11,098 nt of DNA from Clostridiales bacterium (GTDB taxonomy: Bacteria; Bacillota; Clostridia; Oscillospirales; CAG-272), in assembly GCA_003523225.1 (NCBI GenBank), contig DPGK01000005.1:14352-25449 (forward strand), written 5' to 3'. Below are positions 1-5,294 of this stretch, in pieces. The notes below the pieces were generated by a model that was not told where the DNA came from, did no database searches, and saw only the letters and a program-made list of their open reading frames with translations. The translations under genes were made by a program, and so were the position numbers. Each line of letters starts with the position of its first letter. The stretch's first letter is position 1.

Positions 1-25
1 CAGACTATTGTGCGGCATGACTTTG

Positions 26-83
26 TCCTCCTCATCCGTCGGCTCCGCCGACACCTTCCCCAGCGTGGGAAGAGGATGAGGAG
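26..83. repeat. REP-like foldback with three-way-junction geometry
   Basis: Three perfect inverted repeats are nested here. An outer 10-bp stem pairs 28-37 (CTCCTCATCC) with 74-83. Inside it are a 6-bp hairpin at 38-52 (GTCGGC, loop TCC, GCCGAC) and a second 6-bp hairpin at 55-72 (CTTCCC...GGGAAG). Together they fold into a compact Y or cruciform. From memory, foldbacks of this style (CTCATCCGTC..., then a CCTTCCCC hairpin) are scattered through intergenic regions of gut Clostridia such as Faecalibacterium relatives. It is therefore probably a non-autonomous REP or MITE-like repeat, not a gene. No coding potential was seen. Confidence 0.7.
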
Positions 84-133
84 AGCAGATCAATGCTGTA
101 TATTATTCAGTGCGGTTTTCTAAACTGAAGTTT

Positions 134-213
134 AACGATATCTTTTGAATTCCACCTTGAAAAATGACACGAAAAAACCCAGAAACCGTTCGGTTTTCGT
201 TGATAAGGCAGTA
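134..213 (+). repeat. Left arm of long-range inverted homologous segment
   Basis: This segment matches, in opposite orientation, 9683-9783. Shared blocks are a 13-nt identity (AACGATATCTTTT, 134-146 against the complement of 9771-9783), a 13-nt identity (AAACCCAGAAACC, 175-187 against the complement of 9710-9722), and a 21-nt block at 193-213 with 17 matches to the complement of 9683-9703. The left arm is about 20 nt shorter between the first two blocks. It lies in noncoding DNA before TnpV. It could be a transposon-end sequence, a duplicated regulatory region or a repeat; the sequence alone does not decide. Confidence 0.6.
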
Positions 214-250
214 AAACATAATATCACCATAACCGGACAGGCAATGGAGA

Positions 251-293
251 AAGAGAGCCGAGCAGCAATAATGCTGCTTGGTTCTCTTTTTTC
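251..293 (+). terminator. Rho-independent terminator upstream of tnpV
   Basis: The hairpin GAGAGCCGAGCAGCA / TGCTGCTTGGTTCTC (253-267 with 272-286, a few G-U or mismatched pairs) has a 4-nt loop and is followed by a T-run at 287-292. It would end rightward transcription entering from the left edge and insulate the TnpV promoter. No intact gene that it would serve is visible at 84-250. Confidence 0.65.
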
Positions 294-319
294 GCACATT
301 CGATTTTCTCCTCTTCTCC

Positions 320-328
320 TGCTACAAT
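320..328 (+). promoter_or_regulatory. Extended -10 promoter for tnpV
   Basis: TG-C-TACAAT at 320-328 fits an extended -10 element; no good -35 hexamer is present 17 bp upstream. A 6-bp inverted repeat (ATGATT at 327-332, AATCAT at 339-344) sits over the predicted transcription start and could be an operator or a leader hairpin. The ribosome binding site AGGAGG follows at 346-351. Confidence 0.45.
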
Positions 329-359
329 GATTGCAGAAAATCATTAGGAGGACGATACA

Positions 360-737
360 ATGGAAAAATTCAACACAGATGAGCGGACAGGCTTGCGATA
401 TGAGCTTGTCGGAGATTACTACCTGATTGCCGGAGATGATGAACCCGAAGAACAGCATACCATCGGCATTTGGGGCCAGCGGCACCTCCGGTATCTCAAA
501 GAGCATCGTCGGGTGCTATATGCCAACTTGCTAACCACTGACAAGTTGAACGGCTACCTTGCCGATGTTAACCAACAGGCCGAGGAGATATTTGCCCGAC
601 TGACAAAACAAATGGCTGCGGCGGAGGGTATCACCGAAGAGTTGAAAACCACAGATCAAATGAAGTGGGTCAGGTGGATGAATAGCATTCGAAATCGGGC
701 TACGGATATTGTAAACTCAGAAATTATTGATGCATAG
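360..737 (+). CDS. tnpV: TnpV family transposon-encoded protein
   Basis: The 125-aa product matches the TnpV family of small proteins carried by Clostridial transposons and conjugative elements. I recognise it from the N-terminal GLRYELVGDYYLI block (residues 11-23), the IGIWGQRHLRYLKEH segment (35-49), the NLLTTDKLNGYLADV helix (57-71) and the tryptophan-rich end KWVRWMNSIRNRA. Length is typical of a complete TnpV. The biochemical role of TnpV is not established; its presence mainly marks mobile-element DNA. The start is well supported: AGGAGG lies 8 nt before the ATG. The gene is monocistronic, with its own promoter and a strong terminator straight after the stop. It converges with the cREC gene. 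It may belong to the same element as the broken recombinase 8 kb to the right (inference). Confidence 0.88.
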   Translation: MEKFNTDERTGLRYELVGDYYLIAGDDEPEEQHTIGIWGQRHLRYLKEHRRVLYANLLTTDKLNGYLADVNQQAEEIFARLTKQMAAAEGITEELKTTDQMKWVRWMNSIRNRATDIVNSEIIDA

Positions 738-738
738 C

Positions 739-784
739 AATAGGCGGGCTGTTTCTGTTGCAGGAACAGCCCGCCTATTTCATT
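739..784 (+). terminator. Strong terminator between tnpV and cREC gene
   Basis: A perfect 15-bp stem pairs 739-753 (AATAGGCGGGCTGTT) with 765-779 around an 11-nt loop, followed by a T-rich stretch. It begins 2 nt after the tnpV stop. The leftward cREC gene ends at 793, so this hairpin probably ends both convergent transcripts, although the T-rich tail is better on the rightward side. Confidence 0.85.
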
Positions 785-792
785 TATTCTAT

Positions 793-1128
793 TTACCTCC
801 AATATCGTTCAATTTCCCGCCTCATATTTTCCCGACCGACCGGGTTCATAGTGTGGAGGGCAACGGGATAAAAGGTCTGCCTTTCCGCAAGCCAATCAAG
901 AAGCTTAATCCCGTCGCCTCCGTCATGGGCGTAATCTCCCAAATCGTGATCGCACTCGATGATTTCAATTTTCGCTTTGCGATCTTCCGCACGAAGAATC
1001 TGCTTTTTTGCCTCATTGACACTGCGGCAATGCGTATATCCAACGGGAGCGGGGCGGATATCGTCCAGCCAAAGCCTGATTGGATTGCTTTCGGAGTTGC
1101 TTATATAAATACACCCTTTCGATGCCAC
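793..1128 (-). CDS. cREC: cyclic-phosphate processing receiver domain protein
   Basis: The predicted 111-aa protein fits the cREC family, a receiver-fold domain proposed by comparative genomics to act on cyclic phosphates in RNA-repair and nucleotide-linked conflict systems. Visible hallmarks are the acidic LDDIRPAP motif (residues 21-28), a second receiver-type acidic motif CDHDLGDYAHDGGDG (59-73) and the C-terminal HTMNPVGRENM motif (92-102), where a receiver would have its Thr/Lys switch. There is no output domain, so it is not an ordinary two-component regulator. The first in-frame start is GTG at 1128, 6 nt after an in-frame TAG and without a clear ribosome binding site. The domain proper begins near residue 17, so the 5' end is uncertain and may be eroded. 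The gene diverges from the operon that encodes the DSP-like and NADAR enzymes. Confidence is high for the family and low for the reaction. Confidence 0.8.
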   Translation of the reverse strand: MASKGCIYISNSESNPIRLWLDDIRPAPVGYTHCRSVNEAKKQILRAEDRKAKIEIIECDHDLGDYAHDGGDGIKLLDWLAERQTFYPVALHTMNPVGRENMRREIERYWR

Positions 1129-1146
1129 ATGATTCTAAGTGATTAC

Positions 1147-1155
1147 AGTATAAAT
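1147..1155 (-). promoter_or_regulatory. Possible -10 for the cREC gene
   Basis: On the reverse strand 1147-1152 reads TATACT, about 19 nt before the GTG start. The matching -35 region (around 1170-1175) is poor. The position leaves almost no leader, consistent with the absence of a visible ribosome binding site. Weak call. Confidence 0.3.
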
Positions 1156-1187
1156 TGCCGTATGTACCGAAAAAGGCGCACGGTTTG

Positions 1188-1196
1188 TGCTATAAT
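1188..1196 (+). promoter_or_regulatory. Extended -10 promoter for the unknown-DSP-NADAR operon
   Basis: TG-C-TATAAT at 1188-1196 is a perfect extended -10 element; the -35 position is weak. Predicted transcription would start near 1203 and read through three genes (1260-2627) to the terminator at 2682-2712. It sits back to back with the leftward cREC start, so the intergenic region is a shared control point. Confidence 0.6.
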
Positions 1197-1259
1197 AATT
1201 ACAGTAAGGAGAGCGCGCCACGGAATGAAAATAGATTTTCAGTCAGAGGAGGAAACAGA

Positions 1260-1649
1260 ATGAAAAATGTACGGCCCACCGAAAGAGAAACGGAACGCAG
1301 CCGCCTATGCTGCTTTTGGCAAGACGTCTTTAACGATCTGACCGATTTGAAACTGGATGTTCAAGCCGTAATGAAAGAGATTTATGCAACCTACATTTTC
1401 TTTGAAAAGGAAAAGGAATACAACGTCGTTCTTCGCGCCGACCTTTCGATTTTTGAATGGATTTGCAAAATCACAGGGTATAACACCTATCCGGATAACT
1501 GCAAGCCCTATGAGTTTGATGCAACTACGGAAATTCTTTGCGGACTTATTTGGTCGATTGAACATAATTTCCCCCGTCGATATTATCTTCGCTCGCTTCC
1601 ACTGGAAGTAATGGAGCATCAATCTCCCCTTGAGGCCGATATGTCTTGA
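1260..1649 (+). CDS. Hypothetical protein, first gene of the DSP/NADAR operon, ends at an in-frame TGA
   Basis: This 129-aa product is not recognised. It is a soluble, charged, probably helical protein with several aromatic segments (for example CCFWQDVFNDLTDL near residues 17-30 and SIFEWICKITGYNTYP in the middle). The start at 1260 is chosen because GAGGAGG lies 7 nt upstream; the open frame extends further upstream but has no coding character there. The frame closes at TGA 1647-1649, yet the next 24 codons in the same frame still look coding (described separately). The annotated product may therefore be a C-terminally truncated form of a roughly 154-aa protein. It heads an operon with the DSP-like phosphatase (1714) and NADAR (2175). 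Its role there, perhaps a partner or substrate-recognition protein, is only a guess. Confidence 0.6.
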   Translation: MKNVRPTERETERSRLCCFWQDVFNDLTDLKLDVQAVMKEIYATYIFFEKEKEYNVVLRADLSIFEWICKITGYNTYPDNCKPYEFDATTEILCGLIWSIEHNFPRRYYLRSLPLEVMEHQSPLEADMS

Positions 1650-1724
1650 TATGAGACCTATGAAAAAGCCATCAAAAAGATGATGGAACTCTACGCAAAG
1701 GAGCATTGTGAGGATGAAAATTGA
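1650..1724 (+). pseudogene. In-frame coding extension after the TGA of the preceding gene
   Basis: Directly after TGA 1647-1649 and in the same frame the sequence reads YETYEKAIKKMMELYAKE and then HCEDEN, ending at TGA 1722-1724. The composition (lysine- and glutamate-rich amphipathic helix, ordinary codons) is that of a genuine protein end. The extension would overlap the ATG of the phosphatase gene by 11 nt, the usual arrangement for translationally coupled genes. The simplest reading is a TGG-to-TGA nonsense change or a sequencing error. Programmed readthrough is possible but unsupported. Confidence 0.5.
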
Positions 1725-2169
1725 TATTTGTTCCAGAAAGACCGCCGAAGCCCTTTTGGAGAACGGGTTTCCCGAAAACACGGCTGTAATCAGTTTTTAT
1801 GACCCGCCGTCAAAAAGGATGAGGGATGTTCTTCCGCCAGTGGATTACAAAGGCAAGGCCGACCGTGTTTTTTATGTACGGGTTCACGACATTGATATTG
1901 AAGTTTTGCCGGATTACGGCTTGACGGTAGATACATATCTTCCCGAAGCCGACCGGCTTGCCGATTTCATTCGCAAAGCACATAACGATGGGCTTGATAT
2001 TCTCTGCCAATGTGAATACGGACAAAGCCGCAGTGCCGCCTGCGCCGCCGCTATATTGGAGCATTACTGTAAAAACGGAATATCTGTATTTGCCGATTAC
2101 AGGTATTATCCGAATCAGTTGGTATATAACAAAATCAAAAACGCACTTGACCTGATTGATAAGGAGTAG
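1714..2169 (+). CDS. Dual-specificity-phosphatase-like protein (CX5R)
   Basis: The 151-aa protein has a cysteine-phosphatase P-loop, C-E-Y-G-Q-S-R at residues 100-106 (CX5R), followed by SAACAAAILEHY, the helix that follows the P-loop in dual-specificity and tyrosine phosphatases. An upstream strand with acidic residues (VRVHDID, 55-61) could supply the general acid. The compact size and its neighbours resemble DSP-like phosphatases linked by genome context to NAD/ADP-ribose and nucleic-acid-end processing, so the substrate may be a phosphorylated nucleotide or RNA end and not a protein; that is inference. AAGGAG (1698-1703) lies 10 nt before the ATG at 1714; a GTG at 1708 with 4-nt spacing is the alternative. 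The stop is 5 nt from the NADAR gene, so the two are tightly coupled. Confidence 0.75.
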   Translation: MKIDICSRKTAEALLENGFPENTAVISFYDPPSKRMRDVLPPVDYKGKADRVFYVRVHDIDIEVLPDYGLTVDTYLPEADRLADFIRKAHNDGLDILCQCEYGQSRSAACAAAILEHYCKNGISVFADYRYYPNQLVYNKIKNALDLIDKE

Positions 2170-2174
2170 CTGTC

Positions 2175-2627
2175 ATGGATAAAATTACTTCATTCAGAGA
2201 TGAATACCGATTTCTTTCTAACTTCTATCAATGTCCGTTTGAATACAAGGGCTTGATATATCCGAACGCCGAGGCTGCATTTCAAGCTCAAAAGTGTTCG
2301 ACGGAGGAAGATAAAATCAAGTACACCCTACAGAAAAATCCTGTGAGGGCAAAGCAAATGGGCAAAAAAGAGCCAAATTTGCTGGCAGACTGGGACGAAA
2401 AATCTCCTGCTATTATGAGAGAGATTTTGTATGCCAAATTCTCTGTTCCGAAGCTCGCCGAGATGCTCAAGTCTACCGGGGACGCATATTTGGAAGAGGG
2501 AAATCATTGGCACGATAACCGCTGGGGAAAATGCACCTGTGAACGGTGTAAGGACAAGGAGGGCCAAAACCTGCTTGGGAAAATTCTGATGGAAGTTCGT
2601 GAGAAACTGCAAAACGATAACAAGTAA
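2175..2627 (+). CDS. NADAR family protein (YbiA-like, ADP-ribose-linked N-glycosidase)
   Basis: The 150-aa protein carries the NADAR/YbiA (DUF1768) signatures: FLSNFY (residues 13-18), YPNAEAAFQAQK with the conserved acidic residue (29-40), KFSVPKLAEMLKSTGDAYL (88-106), EEGNHWHDNRWG (107-118) and NLLGKILMEVR (132-142). Members cleave N-glycosidic bonds of riboflavin-pathway intermediates or remove ADP-ribose from guanosine in nucleic acids. Which of these applies here cannot be read from the sequence. A short C-X-C-X2-C knuckle (120-125) sits inside the C-terminal part; I recall it in other Firmicute members, and it may bind metal. Length is that of a complete single-domain enzyme. AAGGAG overlaps the end of the phosphatase gene, 9 nt before the ATG. 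It is the last gene of the operon and is followed by a strong terminator. Confidence 0.9.
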   Translation: MDKITSFRDEYRFLSNFYQCPFEYKGLIYPNAEAAFQAQKCSTEEDKIKYTLQKNPVRAKQMGKKEPNLLADWDEKSPAIMREILYAKFSVPKLAEMLKSTGDAYLEEGNHWHDNRWGKCTCERCKDKEGQNLLGKILMEVREKLQNDNK

Positions 2628-2681
2628 GGCCGTGATTTCACTATTTGTGTACTAAAAATCAATTGTACAAAGTCATATTTT

Positions 2682-2712
2682 GAAAAGCCCGAAAACGGGC
2701 TTTTCTTTTTTT
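2682..2712 (+). terminator. Terminator of the NADAR operon
   Basis: A perfect 10-bp stem (GAAAAGCCCG at 2682-2691 with 2696-2705), an AAAA loop and a T7 run at 2706-2712 make a textbook Rho-independent terminator 55 nt after the NADAR stop. Confidence 0.92.
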
Positions 2713-2755
2713 ACACATCCGTTCGGATGAACCGAAAACAGACCATGCACTGTCC

Positions 2756-2812
2756 TATACTTAAGCAAAAGGAAAAAGTTTGGAAATCCGGCAGATTAGC
2801 TGGATGGATTTC
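2756..2812 (+). promoter_or_regulatory. Possible promoter and leader hairpin for the 77-aa gene
   Basis: TATACT at 2756-2761 could be a -10 element; its -35 position is poor. Downstream, 2783-2812 folds into a bulged hairpin (GAAAT with ATTTC, and CCGGC with GCTGG) just before the ribosome binding site AAGGAG at 2823-2828. It does not match a riboswitch known to me. Confidence 0.3.
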
Positions 2813-2835
2813 ATTTGAAATGCAAGGAGAAATAA

Positions 2836-3069
2836 ATGGATATTTACCGTTTTATCAGCTCCCGTGATATGCGGGAGCATCTGCAAAAGATAAATTATCG
2901 ATTCAGCACACCGGAGGCTGCATTTCTGGTGTGTATGTGTGATAGTGCCTCACTGAAGGAAAAGTTTGCCGCATGGCGGGAGATTATCGAAACCTTGCCC
3001 AACTGCACCATGGCGAAGCGGCTGAATATGGAAGCAATCCCGGATTTTCATCAGTTTTTGCGAGATTAA
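2836..3069 (+). CDS. Hypothetical 77-aa protein
   Basis: Not assigned to a named family. The product is a small soluble, mostly helical protein beginning MDIYRFISSRDMREHLQK, with a central FSTPEAAFLVCMCDSASLKEKFAAW stretch (given here as two pieces: FSTPEAAFLVCMCD and SASLKEKFAAW) and ending HQFLRD. I recall similar starts in hypothetical proteins of gut Clostridia, some longer, so it may be a short or trimmed member, but I cannot confirm that. The start is good: AAGGAG lies 7 nt upstream of the ATG. It lies 61 nt before the membrane coiled-coil gene and may be co-transcribed with it; no terminator separates them. Confidence 0.65.
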   Translation: MDIYRFISSRDMREHLQKINYRFSTPEAAFLVCMCDSASLKEKFAAWREIIETLPNCTMAKRLNMEAIPDFHQFLRD

Positions 3070-3130
3070 TCGCAGACAAATTGAAAGAAAATCGTTAAAA
3101 GCAACAGAAAATTAGAAAGGAAGTAAAACC

Positions 3131-4024
3131 GTGGAACAACAAAAACAGGAAACAATCGTCAAACGCGCATTGGATTTGCAGCTTCGAATCGACACGCTGG
3201 AAAGCCTTTTGCCGCGAAAGCGTGCGGAAGCCTTTGGCAAGACGGAGCCGCAGCCGCCGGTTCGCAAGCAGGCAGCTTACACAGAGCCGCCCATCAAGCA
3301 CGGCTGCAAAATCAATTGGCTGCTGATGCTTGGACCGATTGTGATTTTATTCCTCCTTGCGTCATTCAGTGGCAGTGTTTTACTGGTACTGCTCATTACA
3401 GCGTCCGTTTTTATCTGGCCGGCGGCATATTACTTCGGCATTTACCGCAAGCAGAAAGCGGCGGCGATTGCGCAAATTCACAATTCCGATGAATACAGAA
3501 AGCAGTACGCCGACGCACAGGCAGCCGCCAATGAACAGCAGCGCCAGTTTGATGCGGAGTACGAAAAGGCTCTGGCGGAATATGAATCCGTGCTTCTTCC
3601 GCAGTATCAGACGGAGCGCAGCGCATGGGAAGCGGAGCATCAGGCGCAGATTGAGAAAATGGAGCAAGAACTCGCACAACTCAAGCAGGAACTGGCGACG
3701 CTTTATGGGCAAACACGTATCGTTCCCGCTCAATATCGGGACGCGTATGCATTGCAGTATATCTACGATATGATCTCCACCTCAGACTACGATGTTCGTC
3801 AGGCAATTGACAGCTTTGATAAAAATGAACAGCGCAGACTGGACATAATGCGTCTGCAGGAACAGCAACAGGCCAATGCCTTGGCAATGGAGCAGAACGA
3901 TTTGCTGGATCGGCAGAACACGATTGCAGCGAAAGCTCGGCGGGATGCCAATATTGCGGCGGTAGTGGGTACCGTGCAGCGGCATAATACCAACAAGACG
4001 ATCAAGAAATGGATGGAGAAATAA
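3131..4024 (+). CDS. Membrane-anchored coiled-coil protein, unknown function
   Basis: The 297-aa product is not a recognised family. Order of parts: a short N-terminal helical region (1-35), a Pro/Gln-rich linker (38-57), a hydrophobic hairpin of two membrane segments (about 62-79 and 82-104), then a long charged Ala/Gln/Glu-rich coiled coil (about 108-190). A C-terminal globular helical part contains QYRDAYALQYIYDMISTS and further Gln-rich helices. There is no signal peptide; both ends probably face the cytoplasm. The start is GTG at 3131 with AAAGGA about 10 nt upstream. Such proteins can act as scaffolds or membrane tethers, but no catalytic motif is seen. It is probably an operon partner of the 77-aa gene. 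A hairpin follows directly after the stop. Confidence 0.75.
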   Translation: MEQQKQETIVKRALDLQLRIDTLESLLPRKRAEAFGKTEPQPPVRKQAAYTEPPIKHGCKINWLLMLGPIVILFLLASFSGSVLLVLLITASVFIWPAAYYFGIYRKQKAAAIAQIHNSDEYRKQYADAQAAANEQQRQFDAEYEKALAEYESVLLPQYQTERSAWEAEHQAQIEKMEQELAQLKQELATLYGQTRIVPAQYRDAYALQYIYDMISTSDYDVRQAIDSFDKNEQRRLDIMRLQEQQQANALAMEQNDLLDRQNTIAAKARRDANIAAVVGTVQRHNTNKTIKKWMEK

Positions 4025-4027
4025 ATG

Positions 4028-4056
4028 ACGGCGGCAGGTGTGTTACCTGCCGCCGT
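4028..4056. terminator. Hairpin between convergent genes
   Basis: A perfect 12-bp stem (ACGGCGGCAGGT at 4028-4039 with 4045-4056) encloses a 5-nt loop. It lies between the rightward coiled-coil gene (stop at 4024) and the leftward broken gene (stop at 4066). Neither side has a strong T-run, so it is a probable bidirectional terminator of moderate strength. Confidence 0.7.
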
Positions 4057-4065
4057 ATCCGCTTA

Positions 4066-4484
4066 TTATCGTTGTGAAAAGCCCAAATATTGACCGACAT
4101 CCCGAATGACCTTTCCGAAATCCGGATTTTCGTGGAACTTTTCGGAGAGCTTCTCCATAAACCGGCATTCTTCCGGCAACTCGCCGTTGTAGACCTTGGC
4201 GCAATACAGCGGCGAAAGAAACTGTATTGTGTTGTGGGAATCGAAAAATAATGTCCGTGTTTGAGTGCGCCGAACCCAATATGCTCGTCTCCGCACGGAT
4301 ATAGGCATTGAATTCCGTAGTAGTCGTCGTCTCAAAAGCCGCTCCTTTTCCGTGAGAGCCACGGGCGCTGATGTAATTATGTTTGCATAATCGGCATACA
4401 CAGCTTTTCCGGATGAGCCGGCAGGAAATCATACAACTCCGGCGAGCAGGATAATAGGGATAAGCCTTCTTCATATATAGTCAT
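4066..4484 (-). pseudogene. Unknown small gene broken by three frameshifts
   Basis: Reading leftward from ATG 4484 (GGGAG upstream) the protein starts MTIYEEGLSLLSCSPELYDF. Coding sense then jumps frame three times: a TG duplication near 4398-4402, a missing T in the run at 4334-4337, and an extra T in the run at 4244-4248. Correcting these gives one continuous protein of about 138 aa with segments LYADYANIITSAPVALTEKE, ETTTTTEFNAYIRAE, SNTDIIFDSHNTIQFLSP and NPDFGKVIRDVGQYLGFSQR, ending at TAA 4066-4068. The uncorrected frames are full of rare codons such as AGA, CGA and CTA, which argues that they are not real. No family was recognised. It is either a decayed gene or one with homopolymer sequencing errors; the intact neighbours favour true decay. 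Confidence 0.6.
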
Positions 4485-4528
4485 TGCTCCACTCCCTTCT
4501 GCGAATAGATTAGCACGGAGCGTGGGGC

Positions 4529-4563
4529 AAAAAGAGGCACAGAGAACGGACGGTTCTCTGTGC
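4529..4563 (-). terminator. Terminator of the WYL operon
   Basis: A perfect 11-bp stem pairs 4537-4547 with 4553-4563 around a 5-nt loop. On the reverse strand it is followed by CTCTTTTTG (4536 downwards). It begins 8 nt after the stop of the 236-aa gene, so it ends the leftward WYL-unknown transcript. Confidence 0.88.
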
Positions 4564-4570
4564 TCTGCAA

Positions 4571-5281
4571 TCATGTATTGTTTTTTTCATCCAGCCACTT
4601 AATAAATTCCCACTCAAGGGCGTATTTCATAGGATTTACTTTGCGTAATGCTTCCCGTATGTATTTTTGACAATTTAAATAATCGGAATAGTCATTAATT
4701 TTGCTCCATGAGTAGTTGCATTTTCCTGCATCAAACGGAACATGCTTTGGCATTTGAAAACCATTATATCTAGGCAAATTTACCCCTAACTCATTGACAA
4801 TCGGATTTGCCACATACCGATCAATCGGAACATGACAATATTGAAAAATTCCCTGCAGTTTTTCAGCATCTTCATTGTCGTAGATGCACGCGTATTTTAA
4901 AGCCATATTGATCCATTTCTGTGCTTTTCCGACTGTAAAATCGATGTAGCCCCTATCATTATAGAACTTTTTTATTATTTCACATAACTTTTCGTGTCCC
5001 TTATCGAATGTATCCTCACTTTGTGCGGAAAGCAAGGTGTTTTCACAATATTGAAAAATTTCCTCAATGCAATCATTTCGAGCCTTTACTGTGTTGCCCA
5101 CGAACTGTTTAATGCCTTTCAAAGGGGCTCGTGATACATCCAAATACCCATAGTAAAATGCCTCTTTCAGATTTATTCCCTTTTCTAAAATTTCGGCACG
5201 TTTCTGCTTTCCGGCTTTCAAGCTGCCAATGAATTTTGCCTTCTGCTCATCTGAAAATAGCCCTTTTCTCTTTGCTTCCAT
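4571..5281 (-). CDS. Hypothetical 236-aa protein in WYL operon
   Basis: The product has no family I can name with confidence. It is soluble and helical, with a basic N-terminus (MEAKRKGLFSDEQKAKF) and notable motifs GKAQKWINMALKYACIY (118-134) and QYCHVPIDRYVANP (147-160) in the C-terminal half. I have seen similar GKAQKW(I/L)N...(H)(I/V)PID patterns in uncharacterised Firmicute proteins, which suggests a conserved domain of unknown role. There are no membrane spans and no obvious nuclease or toxin motif. The start is clear: GGAGGG lies 7 nt upstream of the ATG. The gene begins 13 nt after the WYL regulator ends and shares its promoter. Its DNA looks more AT-rich than the WYL gene before it, hinting at a different origin. 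Confidence 0.75.
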   Translation of the reverse strand: MEAKRKGLFSDEQKAKFIGSLKAGKQKRAEILEKGINLKEAFYYGYLDVSRAPLKGIKQFVGNTVKARNDCIEEIFQYCENTLLSAQSEDTFDKGHEKLCEIIKKFYNDRGYIDFTVGKAQKWINMALKYACIYDNEDAEKLQGIFQYCHVPIDRYVANPIVNELGVNLPRYNGFQMPKHVPFDAGKCNYSWSKINDYSDYLNCQKYIREALRKVNPMKYALEWEFIKWLDEKNNT

Positions 5282-5294
5282 GATTGTCCCTCCA

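Noticed and set aside
145..330. 61-aa rightward frame before tnpV
   Set aside because: No RBS, and it contains a terminator hairpin. Its similarity to the leftward frame at 9536-9751 is explained by the inverted repeat at DNA level.
727..1263. Long rightward open frame
   Set aside because: It is a shadow of the leftward cREC gene: the opposite strand carries recognisable family motifs, and this frame has no RBS or family signal.
1647..1649. TGA as a sense codon (alternative code or selenocysteine)
   Set aside because: TGG is used normally and other genes stop at TGA (the 236-aa gene, the AAA+ gene and the recombinase). No selenocysteine-insertion structure was seen.
2646..2669. Inverted repeat around TGTAC/GTACA after the NADAR gene
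   Set aside because: Only five perfect pairs with a long AT-rich loop; the strong terminator next to it explains the region.
3357..3773. Alternative frames inside the coiled-coil gene
   Set aside because: Arg/Ser-rich shadows of a gene with a clear coiled-coil signature, without their own start signals.
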